From contig NZ_CP070480.1 in assembly GCF_016924835.1 (NCBI RefSeq), positions 1,674,001 through 1,738,000 on the forward strand: a stretch of 64,000 nt of DNA, in the 5' to 3' direction. Source of the DNA: Rothia sp. ZJ932 (GTDB lineage: Bacteria; Actinomycetota; Actinomycetes; Actinomycetales; Micrococcaceae). The translations under genes were made by a program, and so were the position numbers. This document shows positions 1 to 7,828 of this stretch, one piece after another (the first letter of the stretch is position 1; each line of letters opens with the position of its first letter). A model generated the notes under the pieces. It ran no database searches. It was not told the origin of the DNA and worked only from the letters and a program-made list of their open reading frames with translations.

Positions 1-317
1 GTGTATCGCTGGTTGGTCGTCCATTTTTTCAGGTCGGTGGAAGTAATCAGGGGGACGTTGCCTCCGCCCATGCTCGTACCGTAGGCGTAGTAGGTGCCAT
101 TTTCTTGGAAGACATCGGGATCAGCGAGATCGCCAATGGTGATGTTATGTCAGGGTACCCACTGACCAGTTGTTACGTAAGGTTTACCGGCAACGAACCA
201 AGGACCATCGGGGTAAGCGGACGCCGGTGGCATAGCGAGCGCTGCAGCCACTGTTGCTGCCGCTGCCGCCAAACCCACCTTTTTGAGCGCTCGAAAGCGT
301 GAGAGAAGGGCAGACAT
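1..317 (-). pseudogene. Secreted GH43-family glycoside hydrolase, 5' part, interrupted by an in-frame TGA
   Basis: The ATG at 315-317 opens a clear signal peptide (basic MSALLSRFRALKK, Ala-rich core, cleavage near PPASA-YP). The mature part reads DGPWFVAGKPYVTTGQWVP and then meets TGA at 150-152. In the same frame beyond the stop the protein continues HNITIGDLADPDVFQENG, then YYAYGTSMGGG and LITSTDLKKWT, running off the left edge. ADPDVF followed by a YYAYGTS-type stretch is the N-terminal strand and Asp base region typical of GH43 arabinanases/xylosidases. A sense-codon to TGA change is the simplest reading. The family assignment is from motifs only. The gene is both broken and cut by the window edge, so the substrate cannot be called. 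Confidence 0.72.
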
Positions 318-434
318 AGAGTATGTGCTTTCTTGTGTGTGAGTGAAAAGGTTTTCGGGTTCTATGGTAGGTGCGTTGCCACCCATTGACTTTTCGGCTC
401 AGAGGGGACGATTGCTCGAACAGGTGGCATTTAC

Positions 435-2927
435 TTAGCCGCGTTTTTTGAGCAGCTGTTTCTGGTCAGCGCGGTACATAAAAGCTGCCATTGCCTCACG
501 AGTGACGGTGGCACGGGGGCGGAAGGTGCCGTCCAACCAACCGGTTGTTATACCGGTAGCAGCAAACCAAGACACTTCATGATAGAACATGTCGTTGGCG
601 GTGATGTCAGTAAAGGGCGAGCGTGTAGCAGCAGTGTGCGCGGGTTCTCCTGCCATGCGGTAAAAGAAAGCTGCCATGGCGTCTCTGTTAATGGCTTGGT
701 CTGGTCGGTAGGTTCCGTCTGACCAACCAGTGCTAATACCGTTTTCTGCTAGCCAGGAAATCTCGTGGTAGAAGGGGTGGGTAGTGGGTAGGTCTTTGAA
801 GTTGGGGGTTGTCGGTGCGGTGTAGGTAGGGGAACCCGCTAGACGGTATAGGAAGGCAGCTATATCAGCGCGGCTCACTGTTTGATAGGGACGGTAGGTT
901 CCGTCTGACCAACCGGTGCTGATACCTGCTTGTGAGAGCCACCGTATTTCTTGTGCGAAGCTAGAACCAGTGATATCGGTGAAGCCAACGCGCGTCACTC
1001 CCCCAGTGGGTGTCCACCGTAGCTTCACGCCGCTGGTGAAAGTGACAGTGATAGAGCCATCCGGTTGAGGCACCTCACCTGTGACCGGGTAGCCCAGTGT
1101 GCGAGTAAAGCCGTTATTGCGCCAGTGCCAGTAGAGAGCGCCCTTGAGGTTGAGGGTTTGTACACCGCCCTGCGGTGACCAGATGAGGGCGGTTTCTACC
1201 CCGGTTGCGGTGCGGAAGTTTTGGATTGCTCCGGGTCCTAAGATGTGCTCCGCATCGGTGGGGTAACCGTAGGCGTTTTCGTAACCGGCTGTGCGGTAGA
1301 AAGATCCGATAGCGCCATTGAAGTAGACGGGTGCGGCACCGGTGAAAGGCGACCAGTAAATAGTTGTTCCAGAATCAAAGTTTTGGGCGTACCCGCCATC
1401 GCGTAGAGGAAATTCAGCGCCGAGGGGCTGACCGAAGTGCGTGGCACCGCCACGGCCCCAGTAGTAGTTTCCAATTGCTCCGGTCAACGCAAAACGCGGT
1501 ACAAGGACAACGGCTTCCGTTGCTTTTCGGGCATTCACCATCAGGTAACCGTTAACAGAGGTTCCTGTAGCTTTGAGAATTTCGCGAATACGCTCTACCG
1601 AAAGATTCGGGTCGCGTTCCTTCATCAGGGCAACAATTCCGGTCACGTGTGGCGCTGCCATTGAGGTGCCGTGTAAATAGCCATAGGACGCAGCCCCCTG
1701 GGTATAGGTGCCGGTATTCTTTGTTGACCACAAGGGCGCAGCTGAGTTGCCACCGGGAGCCAATACATCGAGCATTGGACCCCAGTTAGAATAACCGACC
1801 ATTGTGTTATTGATGCTGGTTGATCCCACCACGATAGCGCCCAGACAGTTAGCGGGCATCACTGTATTGGCGTTAATACCCTGGTTACCCGCCGAAGCAA
1901 TCACCGGAACGTTGCGGGCGTGCGCGAGGTTCACGGCGTCCTGCATAACCTGAGGGCAGCGTCCGGTAGGCATAACGATACCTTCAGAAAAGTTAACCAC
2001 GTGAGAGGGTGTGGGATTGTTGGGCACACCCGCCTGAGGAACTCCGGCGCTCCACGCCACACCGGCTGCCTGGTCTGAAACGTAGGTGGTGCCGTCCTTA
2101 CCCATGACGCGTGCGTGCTGAATCTGGGCGTTGGGCGCCACACCGGCAACACCTATACCGTTATCGGTTGAGGCAGCGGCGATCCCGGCAACATGGGTTC
2201 CGTGCCAGGTTGAGACCAAAGAGTAATGGGGACCCCAATCACCCTCATCGTTAGGGTTGGGGTCGCGTCCATCTCCGTCGCGGGAGTGATCAATCGTTGA
2301 AACAAAGTCATACCCGGGTAGCATTTTCCCGTTGAGATCAGGGTGGGATGTCTGACCCGTATCTGCCACACCAATGCGTATTCCCTGCCCGGTTGCAAAG
2401 CGCCAAGCACCCGCGGCGTCAATGGCGCGCATATTCCACTGATAACCAGCGTAGTGGGGGTCATTCGGTGGATTGCCGGGAATTGCCGCTAAACCGCCGG
2501 CAATAATGTAATCCGGCTCTGCGTACTCAACGTTGGGGTTTTCTTCTAGCTTTTCAACAGCCTCTGCTTGCTCAGCTTTATCAAGAAAAGCACCCGCGTC
2601 AATTACCTCAGCCCCAGCAATGGTTTCTTTGACGATATCGGCGCTCTCGGTGACCGCTGTAGTGTCAGTGAGTTCTTCGACGATGCTCTCTTTAGTCTGC
2701 TCGCTGACGTCCTTAGCGAACTTGACGATGATCTGGTCAGTTTCAGCTAGCACCGTGGGGTGGGCGTTGCGTTCAATGGTTTCTTGATCTTCAGCAAGGA
2801 CGCGGAGGGGCGGGGCATAGGCGCCAGCTTGAGGTGTAGATGGGGCAGCCAGTGCTGGGGTCAGCGCCCCGAAGAAAGTGAGAGCTGCTAAAGAGAGCGT
2901 GAGGCGCCGAAGCGATGTGCGTTTCAT
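435..2927 (-). CDS. Secreted subtilisin-family (S8) serine protease with LGFP repeats and three SLH domains
   Basis: About 830 residues from the ATG at 2925-2927; a further upstream TTG would put extra residues before the signal peptide and is less likely. Order: signal peptide (MKRTSLRRL, Ala-rich core to about 28), I9-like propeptide region to about 140, S8 catalytic domain about 165-465, three LGFP-type repeats about 480-635, three SLH motifs about 645-820. Catalytic residues by motif are Asp189 (VADTG), His242 (HGTHVAG), oxyanion Asn348 (SAGN) and Ser422 (HGTSMAAPH). LGFP repeats bind cell wall in actinobacteria and SLH domains usually anchor to wall polymers, so the enzyme is probably wall-attached. 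Rothia subtilisins that cut gluten peptides are known; whether this one does so is inference. It is transcribed away from the integrated element. Confidence 0.93.
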   Translation of the reverse strand: MKRTSLRRLTLSLAALTFFGALTPALAAPSTPQAGAYAPPLRVLAEDQETIERNAHPTVLAETDQIIVKFAKDVSEQTKESIVEELTDTTAVTESADIVKETIAGAEVIDAGAFLDKAEQAEAVEKLEENPNVEYAEPDYIIAGGLAAIPGNPPNDPHYAGYQWNMRAIDAAGAWRFATGQGIRIGVADTGQTSHPDLNGKMLPGYDFVSTIDHSRDGDGRDPNPNDEGDWGPHYSLVSTWHGTHVAGIAAASTDNGIGVAGVAPNAQIQHARVMGKDGTTYVSDQAAGVAWSAGVPQAGVPNNPTPSHVVNFSEGIVMPTGRCPQVMQDAVNLAHARNVPVIASAGNQGINANTVMPANCLGAIVVGSTSINNTMVGYSNWGPMLDVLAPGGNSAAPLWSTKNTGTYTQGAASYGYLHGTSMAAPHVTGIVALMKERDPNLSVERIREILKATGTSVNGYLMVNARKATEAVVLVPRFALTGAIGNYYWGRGGATHFGQPLGAEFPLRDGGYAQNFDSGTTIYWSPFTGAAPVYFNGAIGSFYRTAGYENAYGYPTDAEHILGPGAIQNFRTATGVETALIWSPQGGVQTLNLKGALYWHWRNNGFTRTLGYPVTGEVPQPDGSITVTFTSGVKLRWTPTGGVTRVGFTDITGSSFAQEIRWLSQAGISTGWSDGTYRPYQTVSRADIAAFLYRLAGSPTYTAPTTPNFKDLPTTHPFYHEISWLAENGISTGWSDGTYRPDQAINRDAMAAFFYRMAGEPAHTAATRSPFTDITANDMFYHEVSWFAATGITTGWLDGTFRPRATVTREAMAAFMYRADQKQLLKKRG

Positions 2928-3106
2928 GGTTGTTCCGTTTTCGGCAGAGAAAGTGTTATGCAACTAAGTTTACCCATCAGTAGTTTTACCGCCGGAATTA
3001 TTAAGGGGTACTCCGTCTTTAGAGTGGGGTTGCCCAGTTCCCCCTCAAGATATCTACGGCATCCCTCCACGGTTTTCACTTCGGGCAACCCCGGTGAAAG
3101 CACACA

Positions 3107-3145
3107 GCAAACCCCCGACTGAGCCAAGCCAGACGGGGGTTTTGC
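3107..3145 (-). terminator. Terminator of the truncated tRNA-Ile2 copy at the left junction
   Basis: A CCCCCG/CGGGGG stem with flanking A/T pairs lies just downstream of the tRNA 3' fragment on the minus strand. Its inner arm is the start of the 62-bp direct repeat. It was probably the original chromosomal terminator of the tRNA gene before the element integrated. Confidence 0.6.
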
Positions 3146-3194
3146 GTATTTATATGTAGGGCCTGCGGGACTTGAACCCGCGACCAAGGGATTA
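3133..3194. repeat. Left 62-bp attachment-site repeat (attL side)
   Basis: Exact match, base for base by eye, to 11540-11601. The sequences diverge right after ...GGGATTA, that is inside the anticodon loop of the tRNA, which marks the limit of shared att identity. The repeat includes half of a terminator stem, the trailer and the tRNA 3' half. Confidence 0.93.
3157..3194 (-). pseudogene. Truncated tRNA-Ile2 3' fragment
   Basis: Thirty-eight bases identical to the 3' half of the intact tRNA at 11564-11637: end of anticodon loop, variable loop, T arm, 3' acceptor strand. The 5' half is missing and the next bases belong to the element. It is the displaced chromosomal 3' end left by integration and is not functional as a tRNA. 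Confidence 0.9.
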
Positions 3195-3303
3195 GAAAAA
3201 GCGGGGTTCATCTATATTTATAGAGAATGAAAAATAAGGCTCTGACTAGGCTTTACGCCGATTCCTTAGTGTGGTGAGATTCTTTTTTATTCATCTTCTT
3301 TCG

Positions 3304-3331
3304 TTTGTAATTGGACAGTTTTTGGACACCT
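3304..3331 (+). repeat. Left copy of a 28-bp repeat with paired TTGGACA, candidate integrase arm site
   Basis: Matches 11456-11483 at 27 of 28 positions. Each copy contains two TTGGACA heptamers ten bases apart (start to start). One copy sits about 110 bp inside the left core repeat and the other about 57 bp inside the right one, as expected of arm-type sites on the two sides of an attP core. Confidence 0.6.
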
Positions 3332-4237
3332 ATTTAGCCCGCCCGCCCAGCAGTGCCACAGAGCTACCTCATGGACACCACCCACCCCATGCACCACCAA
3401 CAGCGAGCGCAATTCTCTGCCCTGCTCTGCCGTCACCACGCCCACCCCGGGCAACTACCGAGAAAATCTCGGTGGTTGCTTGGGACGGGAAGACCCGTGA
3501 AATGACCGCTCTGCATAAGGGCGCTGTGCCGATGTGGCTTGCCACCCTCTCAGAGAACAAGGTCAAGCAAGAAGCTCGCCACCAGCACCGCATAAAAAGC
3601 ATGGGGGGGGAACCCCACCCCCTCCCCGCCCCCTTTTTCCCCGTTCGGTGGTGTCTGTCACTAGAGGTCTGTACGGTTGCCAGGGGTTTAGAATAACCCG
3701 CTTTGGAGTTGATAAATATGCGATGTCCTATCTGCGGCGCGCCGGTTTATGCGCACACAGGGGCACACCCTTTGCCAGCTACAGCCTGAACCGCGCTCGC
3801 CACCAGCTGTGGGTGTTACACCCACAGCTGCTCATTCATCCGCGGCAACAGCTGAAACTCAAAACCACCAAATCGGCGGTTTTGAAAATCACCTGCCCTT
3901 TGTGTTTGTGGAAAGTTGCCGGGGGGATATTTCTCTATACCGAGGGGTGTGACTGGCTGGTAGGAGGGGAGGGGATACCCCCGTGGAGAGAAAGGACGGC
4001 GGCACTCCGGGGCGGGGCAAAGCAGGGTGTTGCTGGTGGCGTTGTCGTCCCTTTGCTCTTGCTCTGTTGTAACCTCAACGAACGGGTGAAAAATACTGAC
4101 CCTATCCACAGGGTGTTATTCCCCCGCCTGTTGAGTTCTGAACCTGTGCATCATCACAGGTGCTATGCGCTAGCGGTCAAGGGTCAGATGGCGGCGGGGT
4201 CTACCCCCTACGTTCATGGTGGCTAGGAAGTCTTGGG

Positions 4238-4422
4238 CAACCGATATGAACATAATATCGGTTGGTGCAGATGGTCGGCGGGCACGAGAAAGCCCCCTCA
4301 TACACGGGCAAGCGTGCTACACAGATAATCTGTGTAGCTGGTGCAGATGTACGTTTTTCGTACACCAGCTAAAGCCCCTCATGCGCGGGCAGGCGGATGA
4401 CAGGATTACTATTCCGGTCATC
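4238..4422. other. Array of four hairpins interleaved with a 25-bp repeat, function unknown
   Basis: Perfect or near-perfect stems: CAACCGATAT/ATATCGGTTG (4238-4264), CTACACAGAT/ATCTGTGTAG (4317-4337), a GCTGG..TGTACG/CGTACA..CCAGC two-part stem with a TTTTT loop (4337-4369), and GATGAC..GTCATC (4396-4422). Between them lie two copies of an AAAGCCCC(C)TCAT.C.CGGGCA.GCG repeat (4289-4314 and 4371-4395), each directly before a palindrome. Single-strand origin, oriT, packaging site or structured RNA are all possible; the sequence does not decide. Confidence 0.6.
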
Positions 4423-4768
4423 GATTCTTCATGTACGGGTGACCGCCCAGACTAGCAACCGCAAGCGAGCGCGGATACAAGAAAGCCCACGAATATCGTA
4501 GAAAGGGTTCGCGAAAGCTCCCTCTGCATTGTGGAGGTAGATACCGGCTGCGGCTAAAGCCAATGAATTTCATAGACGAGCGCGGGTAATAAGAGGGGTA
4601 TGAGTTTTATTCACACCCTTTTGCGCAGACGCAGGTAAGAGGTGAAACACTTTTTACCCGAACGGTTGAAAAGTCCCTCAAAGGGTCTCCACATTCTGGT
4701 GACCCTTATATTAGCCCCCTCAGGGTGTGGTCGAGAGATGACGGTGCTCTAACCGCCACCGGCTGACA

Positions 4769-5076
4769 GAGACAAACGGGACATAGATTCTCTATTATCA
4801 GCTCCACTAAATTATTACCCCCCTTTTTTACCTAGGCTTGTTATATAAGAAAGTTCGCCCCGTTTGTCCCTTATGGGTTGTTTTGCCCTGTATTTACAGG
4901 GTTTTTGTAGGGACATAGACCCTAAAAAGTTTGTCCCTCGTTTGTCCCTCCTATGTCCCTTTCTGTGTGAATGCTGGGTATTTACTGTTAGCTAGATGGG
5001 TATTTTGGGCTCTTGGCAAGGTGAACACCAGCAATAAGGGACATAGAAAAGGGCACGAAAAAGGGGCGTTTGTCCC
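4769..5076. repeat. Iteron-like cluster GGGACATAG/GGGACAAAC, candidate replication origin
   Basis: GGGACATAG occurs at 4778-4786, 4910-4918, 4951-4959 (reverse) and 5038-5046. GGGACAAAC occurs, all in reverse orientation, at 4862-4870, 4930-4938, 4940-4948 and 5068-5076, with an imperfect GAGACAAAC at 4769-4777. That is eight exact and one imperfect copy in about 310 bp. Three copies form a tight block at 4930-4959. An AT-rich stretch (4793-4850) and a CCCTGTA/TACAGGG palindrome (4886-4901) lie inside. The cluster sits just past the 3' end of the Prim-Pol/helicase gene, as origins of P4-like elements sit near their initiator gene. Confidence 0.72.
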
Positions 5077-5090
5077 TCGTCAAACGCCCC
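5057..5090 (-). terminator. Terminator of the element's replication operon
   Basis: A perfect GGGGCGTTTG/CAAACGCCCC stem followed on the minus strand by TTTTT, about 60 bp past the stop of the Prim-Pol/helicase gene. One arm and the loop contain an iteron copy (5068-5076), so initiator binding and termination could interact. Confidence 0.8.
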
Positions 5091-5150
5091 TAAAACTCAC
5101 CCGAAAACGGTAGACCAAAACCGGCAAACCGGCTGCCTCAGCCCTGTGCC

Positions 5151-7604
5151 TTAGTCCTCTCGCTCGTTCTCTGCCAACAAACCTATGCCCCGATAAATCC
5201 TTATGCTGTCGCTCTTGGTATCGGTCACCCCGCACCTTTCAAGCCGCTGCTTATACGCGTCCTTTTGCCAGTTCCCTTGAACCCCGTTCACCTGACAGTA
5301 ATTTACGAACGCGTCCTTGAGCGTCCTAATAGGCACAGCCTGACCCGCCCCAAATGAGCACCACCCCGCCAAAAACCCCGCGAAAGGATCAGCAGCAAGC
5401 TCATATTCATTAGTCGCTGCTTGCACCACATCGGGAACGGGAATCTTCTTACCGCCCTTCCAGTAGCGCCATGCGCCCTCAATACACCACGCCAACACCT
5501 GACCGCCGTGCAACCGTGAAAGTTTGTGCTCAAGTTCCGGGTCTAATTCATCGGGGCTGATAGTGCGAGTAAAGGGAATGACCCGAATACGCCGCCACAT
5601 CGAAAGCCCGCCACCTGTAGGGATAAGGGGCTTGTGATTACCCACCAAGAACAGGGAAAAAGTAGGGGTTATTTCCTCAGCATTTGCCCGCATACGCGAC
5701 ACATAGAGCGCGTCCCCACCTGTCAGGCGCTTAATCTTGCCCTCATTCAAAGCGTCAGCGGCGTTGATTTCAGGCAAGATAACAGCCCTTTTGCTCTTGA
5801 GCTTGTACAAAGAATGCTCATCTTGACGGGCGTTCGGGTTGCGGTCAGTGGTGACAATCAAAGGGCTTGCACTGGTGGCATAGTCCCCTAGAACGTGTTG
5901 CAGCGTATTGAAGAAAACGCTCTTACCATTAGCGCCTTGACCGTAAGCGAAAATAAAGGTGTGCTCGTATATCTGCCCATAGAGCGCCGCCCCTATCACC
6001 AGCTGCAAGTAATCAATCACCTCAGCAGGTAGCACGCTGCTCAGAAAGTTATCCCACTCACCGCCGCGCCACTGCTGGGCAGGGGTAGCGCCGGTAATCA
6101 TCGTGTGAAAATGGCTAGAGTCGTGCGCTCCTATGTGCCCGGTAGACAGCTCCACCATTCCCCCCGGCGTGTTCAGTTCCAAGAGGTGAGTATCAAAACT
6201 TTTTTCGCTGATTGCTAGGCTCGGTTTAGCCAAATCAAGAACCGCGTTTATCCGCTGGGCGTTCTGCATTTTTTCCTTGAACTTGCGCTGCTCTTGCGTC
6301 TGCTGGGGCAGTTTCTGCACCGTCTGGAGAGCTTTTTTCTTAGCAGCGAGCGCATTAGGGTCTGACACCCACCGCGTGCCGTCCCACTTGAACCATTTAC
6401 CCGGCTCTGAGTCAGCGAAAACCAATTCTGCTTGGTGCTCTTTCACATAGCGCTCGCTCACCCCTAGCTCAGTTTCAGCGATTACCCCGGCGGTATCGGT
6501 ACTACCGACCCCCTCATAATTGCTGTGTACGCGCTCGCTAGAGGGTGCTGCCGCCTTTGTGTGGTGCGGGGTGAATGGTTGCCCGTAGCCTTGCGCGCGT
6601 AGGTCTTTAGTAAGTTGTCTCATGTCCTCGTTTCCGTAGGTGAGTAGTGCCAGCACCCGAGGTGCTGAGTAGCTTCTTTCCGCTTCAAAGGGGGCGGCGT
6701 TGGAACTGAAAACGTGCAGTACCTGCCGCCCGTCTGGTTGCTGGAAAACAGTTGCGCTGTTGCCGTGCGCGCGTTTCTTGCCGGGGCGGGTCATGAGCGT
6801 TCTGTTGCCTTGCTTGCCGTGTAGCGTCCACCCGTGCCCGGTCAGTATTTCTACTAAGTCGTTTTGCTCTGCCCAATCATCAAGAGGGCTTGCCCCTGTG
6901 GGGCGCTGGGTTGGTGCAGCAAGGCGGGGAACATACGCCGGTGCGCTGGGCGCTGGTTGGCTCTCTTGCACCCCGGGTACTGACAGTGAGGGGTCAAGGT
7001 TGCACACCTCCCATAAGAGCCGGTGAAAGCTGGTGCGCTGGGCGGGGGTAATCACAGGCACAGTGCTCAAGCCGCCGCTGATAAGCTGCCACCGGTTGCC
7101 CGTAGCATGGTGCGCCCCGGGTGTTGGTGCTATCACGGTGTAGCCACCCTCTGAGCGGGTTTCTGCTGAGACCTCAAGTACCCCGGTATCAGTGTTGGGC
7201 ATACGCGCTATCTTGGTATTGCCGCTCATAGGCTGACCCTCGGGCAAGTCCACGCGGTAGAACCAATGCACCCCGCCAGAGGGCGAGCGCTCTACCCACC
7301 CGCTCAAGGCGCGTGATAGCTCGGGGTGTTCTTGGCTTAGGCGTTCTTGTATGGTCGGTAAGAGGTGCGCGGCGCGTCCCTCTATTTCCGTCATTTCAAG
7401 GTTTCCTGACACCCTGCCGGTGATAGCTGCTAGACCGTAGCTATTACCAGCGAACCAGCCTTTCACTTGTTCCGGTGTGGGCAAGGTGCTCTGAAATGGT
7501 TTCCAGCTCACGGCGGGACTTTTGGACGTGTCGCGGCGTATCGGGATAAGGCTAATGCCGTTCTCTAGGGCGTTCAGAGCCGTTTCTAAGGTTGTGGTGC
7601 TCAT
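5151..7604 (-). CDS. Replication protein: Prim-Pol domain fused to D5/P4-type SF3 helicase
   Basis: 817 residues from the ATG at 7602-7604, which overlaps the upstream stop as ATGA and has GGTGAG before it; extending further upstream is not needed. The N-terminus (about 5-175) is a bifunctional primase/polymerase domain: the metal motif reads MTEIEG (E73, E75) where the family normally has DxD, and SPSGGVHWFY supplies the second motif with His113. About 380-480 is a D5_N-like region. About 545-700 is an SF3 helicase: Walker A GQGANGKS (555-562), Walker B AVILPEI (607-613), sensor region LVGNHKPL, then an Arg-rich MWRRIRVIPF. It would prime and unwind the element's DNA at the nearby iterons. 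Last gene of a leftward operon. The missing aspartates may mean altered primase activity. Confidence 0.92.
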   Translation of the reverse strand: MSTTTLETALNALENGISLIPIRRDTSKSPAVSWKPFQSTLPTPEQVKGWFAGNSYGLAAITGRVSGNLEMTEIEGRAAHLLPTIQERLSQEHPELSRALSGWVERSPSGGVHWFYRVDLPEGQPMSGNTKIARMPNTDTGVLEVSAETRSEGGYTVIAPTPGAHHATGNRWQLISGGLSTVPVITPAQRTSFHRLLWEVCNLDPSLSVPGVQESQPAPSAPAYVPRLAAPTQRPTGASPLDDWAEQNDLVEILTGHGWTLHGKQGNRTLMTRPGKKRAHGNSATVFQQPDGRQVLHVFSSNAAPFEAERSYSAPRVLALLTYGNEDMRQLTKDLRAQGYGQPFTPHHTKAAAPSSERVHSNYEGVGSTDTAGVIAETELGVSERYVKEHQAELVFADSEPGKWFKWDGTRWVSDPNALAAKKKALQTVQKLPQQTQEQRKFKEKMQNAQRINAVLDLAKPSLAISEKSFDTHLLELNTPGGMVELSTGHIGAHDSSHFHTMITGATPAQQWRGGEWDNFLSSVLPAEVIDYLQLVIGAALYGQIYEHTFIFAYGQGANGKSVFFNTLQHVLGDYATSASPLIVTTDRNPNARQDEHSLYKLKSKRAVILPEINAADALNEGKIKRLTGGDALYVSRMRANAEEITPTFSLFLVGNHKPLIPTGGGLSMWRRIRVIPFTRTISPDELDPELEHKLSRLHGGQVLAWCIEGAWRYWKGGKKIPVPDVVQAATNEYELAADPFAGFLAGWCSFGAGQAVPIRTLKDAFVNYCQVNGVQGNWQKDAYKQRLERCGVTDTKSDSIRIYRGIGLLAENERED

Positions 7605-7828
7605 GCGCTCACCGCCGGTTCTTCTAACCCGCTCCAATTCCTCACCAGCAACTCGCACGCCGGGCACACCTGCAAACACTGTGCAGCGTCCAAAGCAGCC
7701 GCAAACGGGATAGGTTCAGGCACAATAAAGGCATACCCACACACCGCCGTGACCTGCTCACCCACACGCGGTAAAGACTGCCCTGTGTGACGTAAAAGGT
7801 GCAGGTAGTCATCTGCATTAGGCAACAC
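7601..7828 (-). CDS. Small zinc-ribbon-like protein of the element
   Basis: 75 residues from GTG at 7826-7828, preceded by GGGGGT at good spacing. Pattern is YLHLLRH, then TAVCG, then CLQVCPACE: one His, an early Cys and a CxxC, the same arrangement as the longer upstream protein (7818-8435) and as small actinobacterial DUF3039-like proteins. It overlaps the upstream gene by 11 bp and the replication gene by 4 bp, so it is translationally coupled on both sides. Function unknown; nucleic-acid or protein binding is only a guess. Confidence 0.75.
   Translation of the reverse strand: MLPNADDYLHLLRHTGQSLPRVGEQVTAVCGYAFIVPEPIPFAAALDAAQCLQVCPACELLVRNWSGLEEPAVSA

Larger units (their letters stand above)
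3195..5150. other. 1.95-kb gene-poor region of the element
   Basis: No open frame here has convincing start, codon use or family motifs. A plus-strand frame from 3271 holds a stretch around 3450-3600 (reading VVAWDGKTREMTAL) that could be a gene remnant ending near an 8-G run at 3603-3610. At 3718 an ATG with GGAG upstream encodes MRCPICGAPVYAHTG and stops after 23 codons, like the first knuckle of a zinc-ribbon protein. The rest holds arm-type repeats (3304-3331), a hairpin array (4238-4422), an AT-rich stretch (4793-4850), iterons (4769-5076) and a terminator (5057-5090). It is most likely the replication/regulatory end of the element. Confidence 0.6.

Noticed and set aside
3534-4226. 230-codon plus-strand open frame in the left part of the element
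   Set aside because: Low-complexity composition, no family motif, runs through the hairpin-rich region, and competing frames over the same bases look equally plausible; treated as non-coding.
4930-4959. CRISPR-like tandem repeats (TTTGTCCC)
   Set aside because: Units are only 9 bp, lie in both orientations and have no regular spacers; iterons explain them better. No CRISPR array or cas gene was seen in the window.
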